A stretch of 32,078 nt of DNA from Tissierellales bacterium (GTDB lineage Bacteria; Bacillota; Clostridia; Tissierellales; JAOAQY01): NCBI GenBank assembly GCA_025210965.1, contig JAOAQY010000239.1:1-32078 (forward strand), written 5' to 3'. This document shows, in pieces, positions 22,694 to 31,904 of the stretch (position 1 is the first letter of the stretch; each line of letters begins with the position of its first letter). A program made the translations under genes and the position numbers. The notes beneath the pieces were generated by a model, which saw nothing but the letters and a program-made list of their open reading frames with translations, was not told where the DNA came from and ran no database searches.

Positions 22694-24691
22694 GTGAGAA
22701 AAGGTATTAAAATTAAATTAATGTGTTCTATAGGATTTATTTGTTTACTTAGTGTTTTGGTATGTTCGATTTTCAGTTATCGATTATCGCAAGATAACTT
22801 ATTAAAGCTTAGCGATGAAAAAATTGATCAAATAGTTCAAACTTATGGAAGAGAAATAAGTTGTTGGTTTGAAAATAAATCGATAATACTTGATAATTTA
22901 TCTTATGATATTTCATCAAAACAAGAAATTGATTCAGAGCGACTGGAGAAATATTTAGCTGGCTATGAAGCAAAATATGGGTCAATATTTTATGCAGGGA
23001 TAGAGGACAATCAATTGGTATCTTCAGATGGTTGGATTCCTGGTGAAGACTATGACTATCATGATCAAGATTGGCATGAACTTGCACATCAAAAAGGAAA
23101 GTTAATATTTACAGCTCCATATGTAGATCAGGGAACTGGTGATATGGTTGTAACAATTGCAGCCCCAATTCATGCAGGTGGAGATATAACAGGAACCGTT
23201 GGAATGGATTTGAAACTCGATAAAGTTGTAGCTATGGTAGAATCAAATAAAATAGGAAAAAATGGATATGGATTTCTGATTGATAATCAAAATCGAATAT
23301 TGGTACATAAGCATACGGAGTTTAATCCGACTAAGGAAAAGTTTAATTTGATAACTAATATAAAAGATGGGCAGCTTAAGAAAATAGCTGAGTTGAAAAA
23401 TGAAAATGGATTGAGAATTGAAGACTATGATGGTAAAGAAAAATATTTTAAATCGTATGGTATAGAAAATACAGGATGGAAATTTATAGCGGTTATGCCA
23501 ATTAGTGAAATAGAGGAACCACTAAATAATCTAATAAGAGGATTTGTGATTATAGCATTTGTAATACTGATTATAGGATTTGCAATAACTTATGTTGTAA
23601 CAATCTCTATGACAAAGCCTATAAATAAAATTTTAAAAATTATACAAAATACGTCAAATTTGAATTTAAAAGAAATTATTGATTGCAAAGAAATTGAAAA
23701 CAAAAAAGATGAATTTGGAGATATGGGAAGAAATGCATTAACCTTGAGAGAGGAGTTAAGATCGATAATAGGAGTTATAAAAGATCATGCATCAGAAATT
23801 GAAAATACGTCTAGAGAAATAGCATTATCATCAGATGAAAGCTACAACACGATGAATACAATAAGTCAGACAAGCGAAGAATTAGCAAAGGGTGCTACGG
23901 AACAGGCAAGTGAAATGGAATTTGTAAACAAAACGCTTATAGATCTTGCAATGAAGATAAAAGATGCTATTGATATAGCGGATAGATTAAAAGTGCAGTC
24001 TAAAAAAACATATGATGCTAATATGGAAAGTGTGGTGCATTTAGAAGTTTTATTTGATAAGTTGGAAGAAAACCATAATGCAATAAAAGATGCAAACAAT
24101 AGAGTTGAAGAATTAGCTCAAAAATCGGAGACTATTGGAAATGTTGTAACTACAATACAAGGAATTGCAGAACAAACTAATTTGCTAGCTCTAAATGCGG
24201 CAATTGAAGCGGCTAGAGCTGGAGAATCAGGCAAAGGATTTGCAGTTGTAGCGGAAGAAATAAGAAAATTAGCAGAGGAAACAGCTAAATCAACAGTGGA
24301 GATATCGAGTTTAATTGAAACTATACAACAAGATGTTGAAAATGCTACAAGCAGTATGAAAAAATCAAATAATACGGCTAAGGAAATAGATACAAGATTA
24401 AATGAAACGCAGAGAGATACAAAAATAACGTCAAATTCACTTGAATTAACAAAACAAGGCATAGAAAAATTGGTAGAGGATATGTTGAAAATAGAAGAAG
24501 AAAAAAATCAAGCAATGATGAAAATGGATGCTATGGTAGCAATTATTGAAGAAGCTTCAGCTGGAACAGAAGAGGTAGCGGCATCAGTAGAAGAACAGAA
24601 CTTAGTACTTGAAAAAATTAAATATCGTACTAGAGAGTTAAATGATTTATCTAAAGATTTTAATGAAATAGTAGATAAATTTAAATTGTAG
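22694..24691 (+). CDS. methyl-accepting chemotaxis protein
   Basis: Transmembrane chemoreceptor of 665 residues. A membrane helix at about 8-28 and a second at about 280-303 enclose a dCache-like sensor (motif [19 protein letters not shown]). A HAMP domain follows at about 303-355, then a long coiled-coil signalling domain. Its tip has [20 protein letters not shown] and then [14 protein letters not shown]. The segment that binds amino acids in many dCache sensors (Y-x-R-x-W-Y-like) reads YHDQDWH here, so the canonical amino-acid arginine is missing and another ligand is expected. The start is GTG, supported by GGGGGG 6 bases upstream. It is monocistronic, with a strong promoter and a hairpin after it. 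No che genes are nearby. Confidence 0.93.
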   Translation: MRKGIKIKLMCSIGFICLLSVLVCSIFSYRLSQDNLLKLSDEKIDQIVQTYGREISCWFENKSIILDNLSYDISSKQEIDSERLEKYLAGYEAKYGSIFYAGIEDNQLVSSDGWIPGEDYDYHDQDWHELAHQKGKLIFTAPYVDQGTGDMVVTIAAPIHAGGDITGTVGMDLKLDKVVAMVESNKIGKNGYGFLIDNQNRILVHKHTEFNPTKEKFNLITNIKDGQLKKIAELKNENGLRIEDYDGKEKYFKSYGIENTGWKFIAVMPISEIEEPLNNLIRGFVIIAFVILIIGFAITYVVTISMTKPINKILKIIQNTSNLNLKEIIDCKEIENKKDEFGDMGRNALTLREELRSIIGVIKDHASEIENTSREIALSSDESYNTMNTISQTSEELAKGATEQASEMEFVNKTLIDLAMKIKDAIDIADRLKVQSKKTYDANMESVVHLEVLFDKLEENHNAIKDANNRVEELAQKSETIGNVVTTIQGIAEQTNLLALNAAIEAARAGESGKGFAVVAEEIRKLAEETAKSTVEISSLIETIQQDVENATSSMKKSNNTAKEIDTRLNETQRDTKITSNSLELTKQGIEKLVEDMLKIEEEKNQAMMKMDAMVAIIEEASAGTEEVAASVEEQNLVLEKIKYRTRELNDLSKDFNEIVDKFKL

Positions 24692-24710
24692 GGTAAAGAA
24701 TATTGTTAGA

Positions 24711-24748
24711 ATCGCAGTCAAATATGCCTATTTGACTGCGATATTTAT
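24711..24748 (+). terminator. hairpin terminator after chemoreceptor gene
   Basis: ATCGCAGTCAAATA pairs perfectly with TATTTGACTGCGAT around TGCC. The following ATTTATTT is a weak T tract. Confidence 0.75.
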
Positions 24749-24811
24749 TTATATACATTGAGTTACATAACAATAAAATAAATAAAAAAAATACATTAAA
24801 GAATAGAAATG

Positions 24812-24820
24812 TGATATAAT
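24812..24820 (+). promoter_or_regulatory. possible extended -10 promoter
   Basis: TGATATAAT fits an extended -10 element, 50 bases before the FecR/Ig-like gene. No good -35 box lies at the right distance. Confidence 0.4.
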
Positions 24821-24869
24821 TCAGATAACTATACAAAAGAGAAGGGGTTTGTGAAAGGAGTTGTTGCGA

Positions 24870-27800
24870 ATGCAAAAATTAAAGCAGCGGATGGCGTGGC
24901 TATTGATTATGATTATCATAATGACAGCTACGCCTTTTTCATTAGCAGAGGAAGAGGGAAAAATTGTAGCCAAAATTGTTGATTTTTCAGGTGATGTCCA
25001 AATGATGCAAGCCGGCAAAGAAACTGGATTAAAGGCATTTAAGGGAATGTCATTGACTCAAGGTGATAGTATTGAAACGGGATTGGATTCGTGGGTTAAT
25101 CTAGAAATTGACAGATATAAAGAAGTAAAAATTGGAGCCGATACGTTAATACAGGTAACAACACTTAAAGAGAAAATTGGAGATAGTGTTGGCAAAACAA
25201 AACTTAGTTTGGCAACTGGTGAAATCTGGGTCGATATCAACAAAAAATTAGAAGAAGATTCAAAATTTGAAATAAAAACACCTACAGCTATAATGGGAGT
25301 TCGTGGTACAAAGTTTTATGTGGGAGAAGAAGATGAAAAAACAAATGTAAAAGTAGTAGAAGGTGTTGTAGCTTTTTCTAGAGAAAAAAAAGATAAGGAA
25401 AAACTCAATAAAAAGCAAGGAAGTGTAGTAGAAGAAAATCAGGAAGAAGTTCTTATTTTTAAGGGACAAGAGGCTGTAGTGGAAAGAAGCGACGCATCAG
25501 AGAATGAAAATACAGAATTAGAATCGATTATAGAGGTAGAAATAGAAGAACTTAAAGTTGAAAAGCTTAATGATTTTGTTTTAGAATCTATAAAAGAAAG
25601 CCCTGATAGGGTAGATGCTGATATGTTAGAGAAGGTAGATAAGCAAATTGAAATAAATAAACAAATTAAAGAGCAAGAGCTAAATAAAATACAGCCCGAT
25701 GTAGCTGAAGATAATATAAATGAAAACATAATATATGATGAAAATAATGAGGGAAGTAGTAGTTCAAATACAGAAGAAAAAAGTGAAAAGTCAAATGAAG
25801 ACGAAGACAGAGACGACAACAGAGATGAAGATAAAGATGATGATAGAGACAATGACAAAGACGACGATGACGAAGATGAAGACGATGACGATGACGAAGA
25901 TGAAGACAGAGATGAAGACAAAGACGATGATGAAGACGAAGACAGAGATGAAGACGATAACGATGATGAAATTATTTCTGTAGAAAAAATAGTTATTTCC
26001 AACAATAGTATAGAATTAGAGATTGGAAAAAGTTTTACCCTAAGTGCAGAGATTAATCCACAAAATGCATCAGATAAAAGTCTTAATTGGTCTAGTGAAA
26101 ACTCAAATATTGCGAGTGTGAGTAGCAGTGGAAAAGTAATTGCGGTTAGTGAAGGAGAGACTAATGTAATTGTATCAACTAGCAATGATAAAACTTCAAA
26201 ATGTTTGGTAAAAGTTATTTCTAAAGAGGTCGAAGTTTCAAGTATAACTCTAAATGTAGAGTCATTAGAAATGAATGTAGGAGAGAATGCTAAAATTATT
26301 GCTACTATAGATCCAGTAGAAGCAGAGAACAAAGATATTCAATGGTCTAGTAGTGATAATAACATTGTAAAAGTAGATGGTACGGGAAATGTTTTAGCAA
26401 TTAAAGAAGGTCAAGCTGATATAATTGCTAAAGCCGATAATGGTGTATTTGCAAAGTGTAGCATAGTTACTAAAGCAGTGCCAGAACCAACGCCAGAACC
26501 AACACCAGAACCAACACCAAGTGTTGTAGAAGTCGAGTCAGTATCATTGTTAGAAACTGCGCTGGATTTAGATATTGGTGAAAGCTGGGATTTGACACCT
26601 ACAATATTACCAGCAGATGCAACTGATAAGAATTTAAGCTGGTCAAGCAGTGATATTAACGTGGCTACAATAGATAATAGTGGTCGTGTGACGGTAGTAG
26701 GGGCTGGAAATACAACATTGCGAGCGGAAACAAGCAATGGAAAGCAAGCAACATGTCAATTAACTGGTAGAATTCCTCATATAGAAACTACTGGAATAGA
26801 AGTCATTACTGGACTTACAAATGAAAAAGTACAGATAAATTCATCTACGGGAGATAAGGTAATTACTGCTAGAGTATTGCCTACAGATGCAACTGCACAG
26901 CAAATTAATTGGACAGTTAATACTACACCAGATAAGGTGAATTTAATAGAAGCTGATGGTGGAAAAACACTTACTATACAAGCGCTGTCTAATGATGATT
27001 TTCAAAATGGAGCTACCTATAGTTTGAGAGGAGAAACGGCTGATACCAATGTATTTATAATTGTGCCAATTGAAATAGTTCAAGACAGTATTCCTCTTAC
27101 TGGAATAAATTTAGAGACAACTAAGAGTATAGGATTGGGAAGAACTATACAATTAGTTTATTCATTAGAGCCTTCTAATACGACGGATTCACAGCTTATT
27201 TGGTCGAGTGATGACGAAAGTATAGCTCGAAGTGTGGGCGATGGTTCTGTTGAAGGAATTGCTGAAGGAAACACGACAATAAGAGTTAGAAATTCAGATG
27301 GAAGTGTAAATGCAAGCTGTGATGTAATCGTAGAACCAGTTTGGGCAACACATTTAACATTAAATGTTTCAGACAAGACTTTAGATGCAGGTGATACTTA
27401 TCAATTGATAGCGACATTAGAGCCAGATGATGTAACTAATCCTGTGCTGACATGGACGAGCTCAGATGAAAATATTGTTAGGGTTGATGACCAAGGTTTA
27501 GTAACAGCGGTAGGGGGCGGAGTTGCTTCTATTTCGGTAGATCACTCGCCTAGTAATATACCAGCTGCATCGTGTGAATTTACAGTAAAGGTACAAGCAA
27601 ATGATATAGTTATAACAAGTGACAGTTATTTAGACGGGTTTATAGAAATAGGAGCATTGTTTAGTGGAGCTGATGTTACAGCAACTTTATTACCTTCTGG
27701 CGTTAGCAATCAAACTATAAATTGGACGATAAGTGATTCTTCAAAGATAGATTTGATTGTGAGCGATAATGGTAGAACACTTGATATATCAGGAAATGTG

Positions 27801-27914
27801 GATGATGCACCAGAAATTGGTGATATATACACATTGACAGGAACTAGTGGGGATGGTCAAGTAGTAAAGGAATTTAAAGTTAAAATAATAAATGATGCAC
27901 CTTCACCAGCATAA
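24870..27914 (+). CDS. secreted FecR-domain protein with Ig-like (Big_2) repeats
   Basis: Large exported protein of 1014 residues. A signal peptide of about 28 residues (cleavage near SLA-EEE) is followed by a FecR-like domain at about 30-170 (ends VRGTKFYVGEEDE and VVEGVVAFS). Next come a charged helical region (170-310) and an Asp/Glu/Arg/Lys-only linker (about 310-367). Seven Ig-like domains of the Big_2 type follow at about 371-1010, most with the WSSSD motif, interrupted by a PEPT-repeat linker near 537-550. There is no LPXTG, lipobox or S-layer motif, so anchoring is unclear; the acidic block could bind Ca2+ or wall polymer. I chose ATG 24870: AAAGGAG (24854-24860) is 9 bases away, whereas the two TTG codons at 24861 and 24864 are too close. 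Confidence 0.87.
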   Translation: MQKLKQRMAWLLIMIIIMTATPFSLAEEEGKIVAKIVDFSGDVQMMQAGKETGLKAFKGMSLTQGDSIETGLDSWVNLEIDRYKEVKIGADTLIQVTTLKEKIGDSVGKTKLSLATGEIWVDINKKLEEDSKFEIKTPTAIMGVRGTKFYVGEEDEKTNVKVVEGVVAFSREKKDKEKLNKKQGSVVEENQEEVLIFKGQEAVVERSDASENENTELESIIEVEIEELKVEKLNDFVLESIKESPDRVDADMLEKVDKQIEINKQIKEQELNKIQPDVAEDNINENIIYDENNEGSSSSNTEEKSEKSNEDEDRDDNRDEDKDDDRDNDKDDDDEDEDDDDDEDEDRDEDKDDDEDEDRDEDDNDDEIISVEKIVISNNSIELEIGKSFTLSAEINPQNASDKSLNWSSENSNIASVSSSGKVIAVSEGETNVIVSTSNDKTSKCLVKVISKEVEVSSITLNVESLEMNVGENAKIIATIDPVEAENKDIQWSSSDNNIVKVDGTGNVLAIKEGQADIIAKADNGVFAKCSIVTKAVPEPTPEPTPEPTPSVVEVESVSLLETALDLDIGESWDLTPTILPADATDKNLSWSSSDINVATIDNSGRVTVVGAGNTTLRAETSNGKQATCQLTGRIPHIETTGIEVITGLTNEKVQINSSTGDKVITARVLPTDATAQQINWTVNTTPDKVNLIEADGGKTLTIQALSNDDFQNGATYSLRGETADTNVFIIVPIEIVQDSIPLTGINLETTKSIGLGRTIQLVYSLEPSNTTDSQLIWSSDDESIARSVGDGSVEGIAEGNTTIRVRNSDGSVNASCDVIVEPVWATHLTLNVSDKTLDAGDTYQLIATLEPDDVTNPVLTWTSSDENIVRVDDQGLVTAVGGGVASISVDHSPSNIPAASCEFTVKVQANDIVITSDSYLDGFIEIGALFSGADVTATLLPSGVSNQTINWTISDSSKIDLIVSDNGRTLDISGNVDDAPEIGDIYTLTGTSGDGQVVKEFKVKIINDAPSPA
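25797..25970 (+). repeat. GAY/GAR simple-sequence repeat coding an acidic linker
   Basis: About 170 bases of short near-repeats of the type GACGAT, GAAGAC, AGAGAT within the Ig-like protein gene. They code for a run made almost only of Asp, Glu, Arg and Lys. Copy number could change by slippage; units of 3 or 6 bases would alter linker length and not the frame. Confidence 0.8.
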
Positions 27915-27941
27915 AATAAACTATATAGCAATATGAAATTT

Positions 27942-27998
27942 GGTGTCAAGCTTAAAACATTTCCATGTTTGATGGAATATTTTTGGCTGGGCACCTTT
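27942..27998 (+). terminator. nested hairpin after FecR/Ig-like gene
   Basis: GGTGTCAAGC (27942-27951) pairs with GCTGGGCACC (27986-27995) at nine of ten positions. Inside it is a second stem TTCCAT/ATGGAA (27961-27977) followed by TATTTTT. The inner stem with its T run may be the terminator. The outer stem is unexplained. Confidence 0.5.
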
Positions 27999-28098
27999 GT
28001 ATTATAGGGTATGTTTTCTTATACATTTACTTACCATAAACTATAGCAGAATATTATGATAGAATTTATTATAGACTATTTATAGGGAGATAAAACAT

Positions 28099-28566
28099 AT
28101 GAGAATAGATACTGATAGATTAATATTGATTTCATGTGAAAAGGAAATGTGCGAAAAAAGAGGGTACGAACGCGAGCATATATTGAAATATTTAAGTGTT
28201 GTAAAGCAAAATAAAAATCTAGAAGGATGGGGTCCTTGGCTGATATTCAAGAAAGAGAATGGAAAACTCATAGGTGATGGTGGATTTAAAGGCATTGTAG
28301 ATGATGATGGAATTGTTGAAATTGGTTACAGCATAGTTGCGAGTGCTCAAAATTCTGGTTATGGAACAGAGGCAGTGGAATCGCTTATGAAATGGGCGTA
28401 TGGAAGGGGAGCAGAGTATATAATTGCAGAATGCAGGCAAGACAATATTGGCTCAATAAGAGTATTAGAAAAAGTTGGAATGGATAAAATCGCCACTCAA
28501 AATCAAATGATTTTTTGGCAAAAAAGAAGACGTGGATCTTCAAAATATAATAGAAAAACAAGTTAA
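28099..28566 (+). CDS. GNAT-family N-acetyltransferase (RimJ/RimL-like)
   Basis: Acetyl-CoA-dependent acetyltransferase of 155 residues. It has the N-terminal RIDTDRLIL beta strand typical of the RimJ/RimL branch. The acetyl-CoA pyrophosphate loop appears as QNSGYGTEAV (about 92-101) within the EIGYSIVASAQNSGYG segment, and the C-terminal motif is DNIGSIRVLEKVGM. Substrates of this branch range from ribosomal protein N-termini to small amines and antibiotics, so none can be named. GGGAGA lies 8 bases before the ATG. It stands alone: the FMN riboswitch and promoter of the riboflavin operon follow. Confidence 0.85.
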   Translation: MRIDTDRLILISCEKEMCEKRGYEREHILKYLSVVKQNKNLEGWGPWLIFKKENGKLIGDGGFKGIVDDDGIVEIGYSIVASAQNSGYGTEAVESLMKWAYGRGAEYIIAECRQDNIGSIRVLEKVGMDKIATQNQMIFWQKRRRGSSKYNRKTS

Positions 28567-28593
28567 GTAATAAAGAATATTTGAAATAAAGAC

Positions 28594-28622
28594 TTGCTAT
28601 TGTCAAAAAAACATGGTAATAT
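28594..28622 (+). promoter_or_regulatory. predicted promoter of riboflavin operon
   Basis: TTGCTA, a 17-bp spacer, then TAATAT. The start site would fall about 12 bases before the FMN riboswitch. Confidence 0.6.
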
Positions 28623-28640
28623 GAATTTGTAAAATTTAAT

Positions 28641-28752
28641 AGATCCTTCAGGGCAGGGTGAAATTCCCGACCGGCGGTTATAGTCCGCGAGCCGATTGGC
28701 TGACTTGGTGAAACTCCAAGACCGACAGTAAAGTCTGGATGATAGAAGGTTG
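28641..28752 (+). ncRNA. FMN riboswitch (RFN element)
   Basis: All conserved RFN segments are present: CAGGGCAGGGTGAAATTCCC, GACCGGCGGTTATAGTCCGCGAGC, GATTGGCTGACTTGGTGAAA, and CCGACAGTAAAGTCTGGATG. They are closed by a P1 helix CCTTC/GAAGG. Directly upstream of the riboflavin biosynthesis genes, it should stop transcription when FMN is bound. Confidence 0.97.
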
Positions 28753-28796
28753 TGATATATAAGGCGTTTTTTGTCTTATTTGATTGTGGTATTTTT

Positions 28797-28826
28797 AAGC
28801 TCTGAAGATTATCTTCAGAGCTTTTT
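28797..28826 (+). terminator. FMN-riboswitch-controlled terminator
   Basis: AAGCTCTGAAG pairs perfectly with CTTCAGAGCTT around ATTAT, followed by T residues. It lies between the FMN aptamer and ribD. Confidence 0.93.
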
Positions 28827-28869
28827 ATATTGCCTCAAAAAGCACTAAGGGTCTAAAAGGAGGGAAAAC

Positions 28870-29964
28870 ATGGATAGTGAATTTATGAGAAAAGCACTCC
28901 AATTAGCAGAAATGGGAAAGGGAAGGGTTAATCCAAATCCACTTGTAGGAGCCGTAATTGTAAAAGATGGTGAAATAATAGCAGAAGGATATCATTCAAA
29001 TTATGGTGGAAAGCATGCTGAGATAAATGCTTTTGAAAATGCTATAGAACCTGTTTTGGGTGCTACACTATATGTTAATTTAGAACCTTGTGTTCATTTT
29101 GGCAAAACACCGCCGTGTACAGACAGAATTATAAAAGAAAAAATAAAGAGAGTTGTAGTTGGCATGTTAGACCCTAATCCACTAGTTGGTGGAAAAGGTG
29201 TAGAGAAGTTAAGAGCGCATGGAATCGAGGTTAGCGTAGGAGTTTTAGAAAATGAGGCAAAAAAATTAAACGAAAAATTTATAAAATATATACAGACAAA
29301 GAGACCATTTTGCATATTGAAATCTGCAATGAGTTTAGATGGTAAGATAGCAACAAAAACAGGCGAATCAAAGTGGATTACAGGAAAAGAATCAAGGGAA
29401 TTTTCTCATAAAATACGAAATGAAGTAGCCGCGATATTAGTTGGAGTCCAAACTGTAATAGATGATGATCCTAGTCTTACAGCCAGGTCCGAAACTGAGA
29501 AGTTAAATGATCCAATTAGAATAGTTGTTGATACTAGAGGTAGGATACCATTAAATTCTAAAGTTATGGATGCAGAGTCTTCAAGTAAAACCATAATTGC
29601 AACTACTGAGGATATGTCAGAAGAAAAAGAAAGAAAAATTAAGGAACGAGGATCTGAAGTAATTAGAATTCGAAAAGTGGATACGGGTGTTGACCTAAAA
29701 GAATTAATGACTAAATTAGGTTTAATGGGCATAGATAGTGTGTTGATCGAAGGTGGAGCTAATGTTAACTATAGTGCAATGAATAGTAATATTGTTGATA
29801 AAGTGATGTTTTTTATAGCACCGATTATAATTGGTGGTAAAAATGCTAAATCATCTGTAGAAGGAGATGGTATAGAGCATATGAAAGATGCTATGAAGCT
29901 CGGGGACTTTAGTTATCAGAAACTTGGAAAAGACATACTTTTAACTTCAAAGGTGAAGAGGTGA
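28870..29964 (+). CDS. ribD: bifunctional riboflavin deaminase/reductase RibD
   Basis: Cytoplasmic enzyme carrying out the second and third steps of riboflavin synthesis from GTP: deamination of the pyrimidine, then NADPH-dependent reduction of the ribosyl side chain. The 364 residues are typical. The N-terminal deaminase domain (about 1-145) has the zinc motifs HAEINAF and PCVHFGKTPPC. The C-terminal reductase domain (about 146-364) begins with FCILKSAMSLDGKIA and includes the DSVLIEGGANVN segment. TAAAAGGAGGG precedes the ATG. It is the first gene behind the FMN riboswitch; ribE starts 6 bases after its stop codon. Confidence 0.96.
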   Translation: MDSEFMRKALQLAEMGKGRVNPNPLVGAVIVKDGEIIAEGYHSNYGGKHAEINAFENAIEPVLGATLYVNLEPCVHFGKTPPCTDRIIKEKIKRVVVGMLDPNPLVGGKGVEKLRAHGIEVSVGVLENEAKKLNEKFIKYIQTKRPFCILKSAMSLDGKIATKTGESKWITGKESREFSHKIRNEVAAILVGVQTVIDDDPSLTARSETEKLNDPIRIVVDTRGRIPLNSKVMDAESSSKTIIATTEDMSEEKERKIKERGSEVIRIRKVDTGVDLKELMTKLGLMGIDSVLIEGGANVNYSAMNSNIVDKVMFFIAPIIIGGKNAKSSVEGDGIEHMKDAMKLGDFSYQKLGKDILLTSKVKR

Positions 29965-29970
29965 TAGCAT

Positions 29971-30621
29971 ATGTTTACAGGATTGATAGAAGAAATTGGA
30001 CAAGTTAAAAATAAATTAAGAGTAAACAATTCTATGAGACTTAAGATATCAGCTCAAAAAATACTTAGTGGAATTAAATTAGGGGATAGCATAAGTACTA
30101 ACGGAGTGTGCCTTACTATTACGTCTTTTGGAAAAGATTATTTTGAAGCGGATTTGATGGCAGAGACTATTAGATATACATCTTTTGAAAATATAGAAAT
30201 TGGAGCAAAAGTAAATCTTGAAAGGGCACTTAAATTAGGCGACAGATTTGGAGGTCATATAGTTAGTGGACATATAGATGGTAAGTCAAAAATAAAGAGT
30301 ATAAGAAAAGAAGACTTTGCAATTTGGATTGAAATAGAAGCTATAGACTGTATAAAACCATATTTGGTAAAAAAAGGTTCTATTGCGATAGATGGTACCA
30401 GCCTTACAATTGCTGAGATTGGTGCGAATAGTTTTTTTGTTTCTATAATACCAAAGACCCAAGAAGAAACGACACTCACATCAAAAACTATTGGAGAATG
30501 GGTTAACTTAGAAGCTGATGCTATAGGTAAATATGTATTTAATATGATGAGTACATCGCACAGCAGTACGAAAAAGACTGGAATGACAATGGACTTTTTG
30601 AGAGAAAATGGATATGCGTAG
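29971..30621 (+). CDS. ribE: riboflavin synthase (alpha subunit)
   Basis: Catalyses dismutation of two 6,7-dimethyl-8-ribityllumazine molecules to riboflavin. The 216 residues form two homologous lumazine-binding barrels. The first starts with the invariant MFTGLIEE and has NGVCLTIT; the second has [10 protein letters not shown], then GTSLTIAE. The C-terminal helix for trimer formation follows; the last residues (about 197-216) are a normal-looking tail. The ribosome binding site lies inside the end of ribD (AAGAGGTGATAG). ribBA starts 8 bases after the stop codon. The older Bacillus name for this gene is also ribE (ribB in early papers). Confidence 0.96.
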   Translation: MFTGLIEEIGQVKNKLRVNNSMRLKISAQKILSGIKLGDSISTNGVCLTITSFGKDYFEADLMAETIRYTSFENIEIGAKVNLERALKLGDRFGGHIVSGHIDGKSKIKSIRKEDFAIWIEIEAIDCIKPYLVKKGSIAIDGTSLTIAEIGANSFFVSIIPKTQEETTLTSKTIGEWVNLEADAIGKYVFNMMSTSHSSTKKTGMTMDFLRENGYA

Positions 30622-30629
30622 GGGGAGAA

Positions 30630-31844
30630 ATGATGGAAAATTTTGATAAAATAGAACTAGCTATAGAAGCTATAAAAAAAGGTGAGATGGTAGTTGTAGT
30701 TGATGATGAAAATAGAGAAAACGAAGGCGATCTATTGATGGCAGCTGAAAAAGCTAATCCAGAAGCAATCAATTTCATGGCAAAATATGGTAGAGGTCTA
30801 ATATGTATGCCAATGGAGGAAAATAGATTAAATGATTTAGCTATAGGGCAGATGGTTTCAAATAATACAGATGCAAAGGAAACTGCATTTACAGTATCTG
30901 TAGATAGTAAGGATGCTAAAACAGGAATATCTGCTTTTGAAAGAGCTATGACTATAGAGAACTTACTGAAAGATGATGCAAGAGCAGAGGATTTTACAAG
31001 ACCAGGACATATATTTCCACTAAGAGCTAGGGCTGGCGGTGTACTCAAGCGTGCTGGACATACTGAAGCTGCTGTTGATTTAGCGAAAATGGCAGGATTA
31101 AAATCGGCGGGGGTAATCTGTGAAATAATGAGTGACGATGGGACTATGGCTAGAGTACCGGAGCTAAGAGTTTTTTGTAAAGAACATGGTTTGTTAATGA
31201 TAAGTATAGAAGATTTAATTGAATATAGAAGAAAAAATGAACAATTGGTGGAAAGAATATCAGAAGCTAAATTGCCAACGAAATATGGTAATTTCAATAT
31301 GATTGGCTATTTAGATAAGCTTACAGGTCAGCATCATGTTGCCATTGTAAAGGGCAGTGTTAAAGAAAAAAATCCTACATTGGTTAGAGTTCATTCTGAA
31401 TGTTTGACTGGTGATGCATTTGGTTCAATCAGATGTGATTGTGGAGATCAATTAGCTGACGCTCTTAAGCGAATAGAAGCTGCTGGAGAGGGAGTAGTTC
31501 TTTATATGAGACAAGAGGGAAGAGGTATAGGATTATTAAATAAGATAAAAGCCTATGCACTTCAAGATGAAGGTATGGATACTGTCGAGGCTAATTTAGC
31601 TCTTGGATTTGAAGATGATTTGAGAGAGTATGGGATAGGGGCTCAAATATTGTCCGATTTGGGTCTTGGTAAAATAAGGCTAATGACAAATAACCCTCAG
31701 AAGATAAAGGGACTTAGTGGATATGGACTGGAAATAGTTGAAAGGGTGTCTATTCAGACAAATCATAATGAAAAAAGCGATTTTTATATGCATACAAAAA
31801 AAGAAAAAATGGGGCACATACTAGATTTTAGCAGTGCGAAATAA
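30630..31844 (+). CDS. ribBA: RibBA: DHBP synthase / GTP cyclohydrolase II
   Basis: Fused enzyme of 404 residues that feeds both branches of the riboflavin pathway. The N-terminal half (about 1-205) is 3,4-dihydroxy-2-butanone-4-phosphate synthase, with the acidic [11 protein letters not shown] loop and [10 protein letters not shown] and GHTEAAVDL motifs. The C-terminal half is GTP cyclohydrolase II, with zinc cysteines in [20 protein letters not shown] and the catalytic RQEGRGIGL and LREYGIGAQ motifs, so both halves look active. GGGGGAG precedes tandem ATG codons at 30630 and 30633. It lies between ribE and ribH in the standard Firmicutes order. Confidence 0.96.
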   Translation: MMENFDKIELAIEAIKKGEMVVVVDDENRENEGDLLMAAEKANPEAINFMAKYGRGLICMPMEENRLNDLAIGQMVSNNTDAKETAFTVSVDSKDAKTGISAFERAMTIENLLKDDARAEDFTRPGHIFPLRARAGGVLKRAGHTEAAVDLAKMAGLKSAGVICEIMSDDGTMARVPELRVFCKEHGLLMISIEDLIEYRRKNEQLVERISEAKLPTKYGNFNMIGYLDKLTGQHHVAIVKGSVKEKNPTLVRVHSECLTGDAFGSIRCDCGDQLADALKRIEAAGEGVVLYMRQEGRGIGLLNKIKAYALQDEGMDTVEANLALGFEDDLREYGIGAQILSDLGLGKIRLMTNNPQKIKGLSGYGLEIVERVSIQTNHNEKSDFYMHTKKEKMGHILDFSSAK

Positions 31845-31904
31845 TTTAGAAATAATATTCTATTTAAATTGAAAAATAAATAAAAATTAATTGGAGGAAT
31901 AAAA

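Noticed and set aside
25439-26332. Long minus-strand ORF rich in serine
   Set aside because: It lies wholly inside the Ig-like protein gene. The poly-Ser is only the complement of the GAY/GAR acidic repeat; it has no ribosome binding site or family motif.
28099-28566. Acetyltransferase as part of the riboflavin operon
   Set aside because: The riboflavin promoter and FMN riboswitch lie after it, so it is outside that transcription unit.
30539-31297. 252-codon minus-strand ORF
   Set aside because: It is antisense to ribE and ribBA, both of which have full catalytic motifs. The ORF has no recognisable domain.
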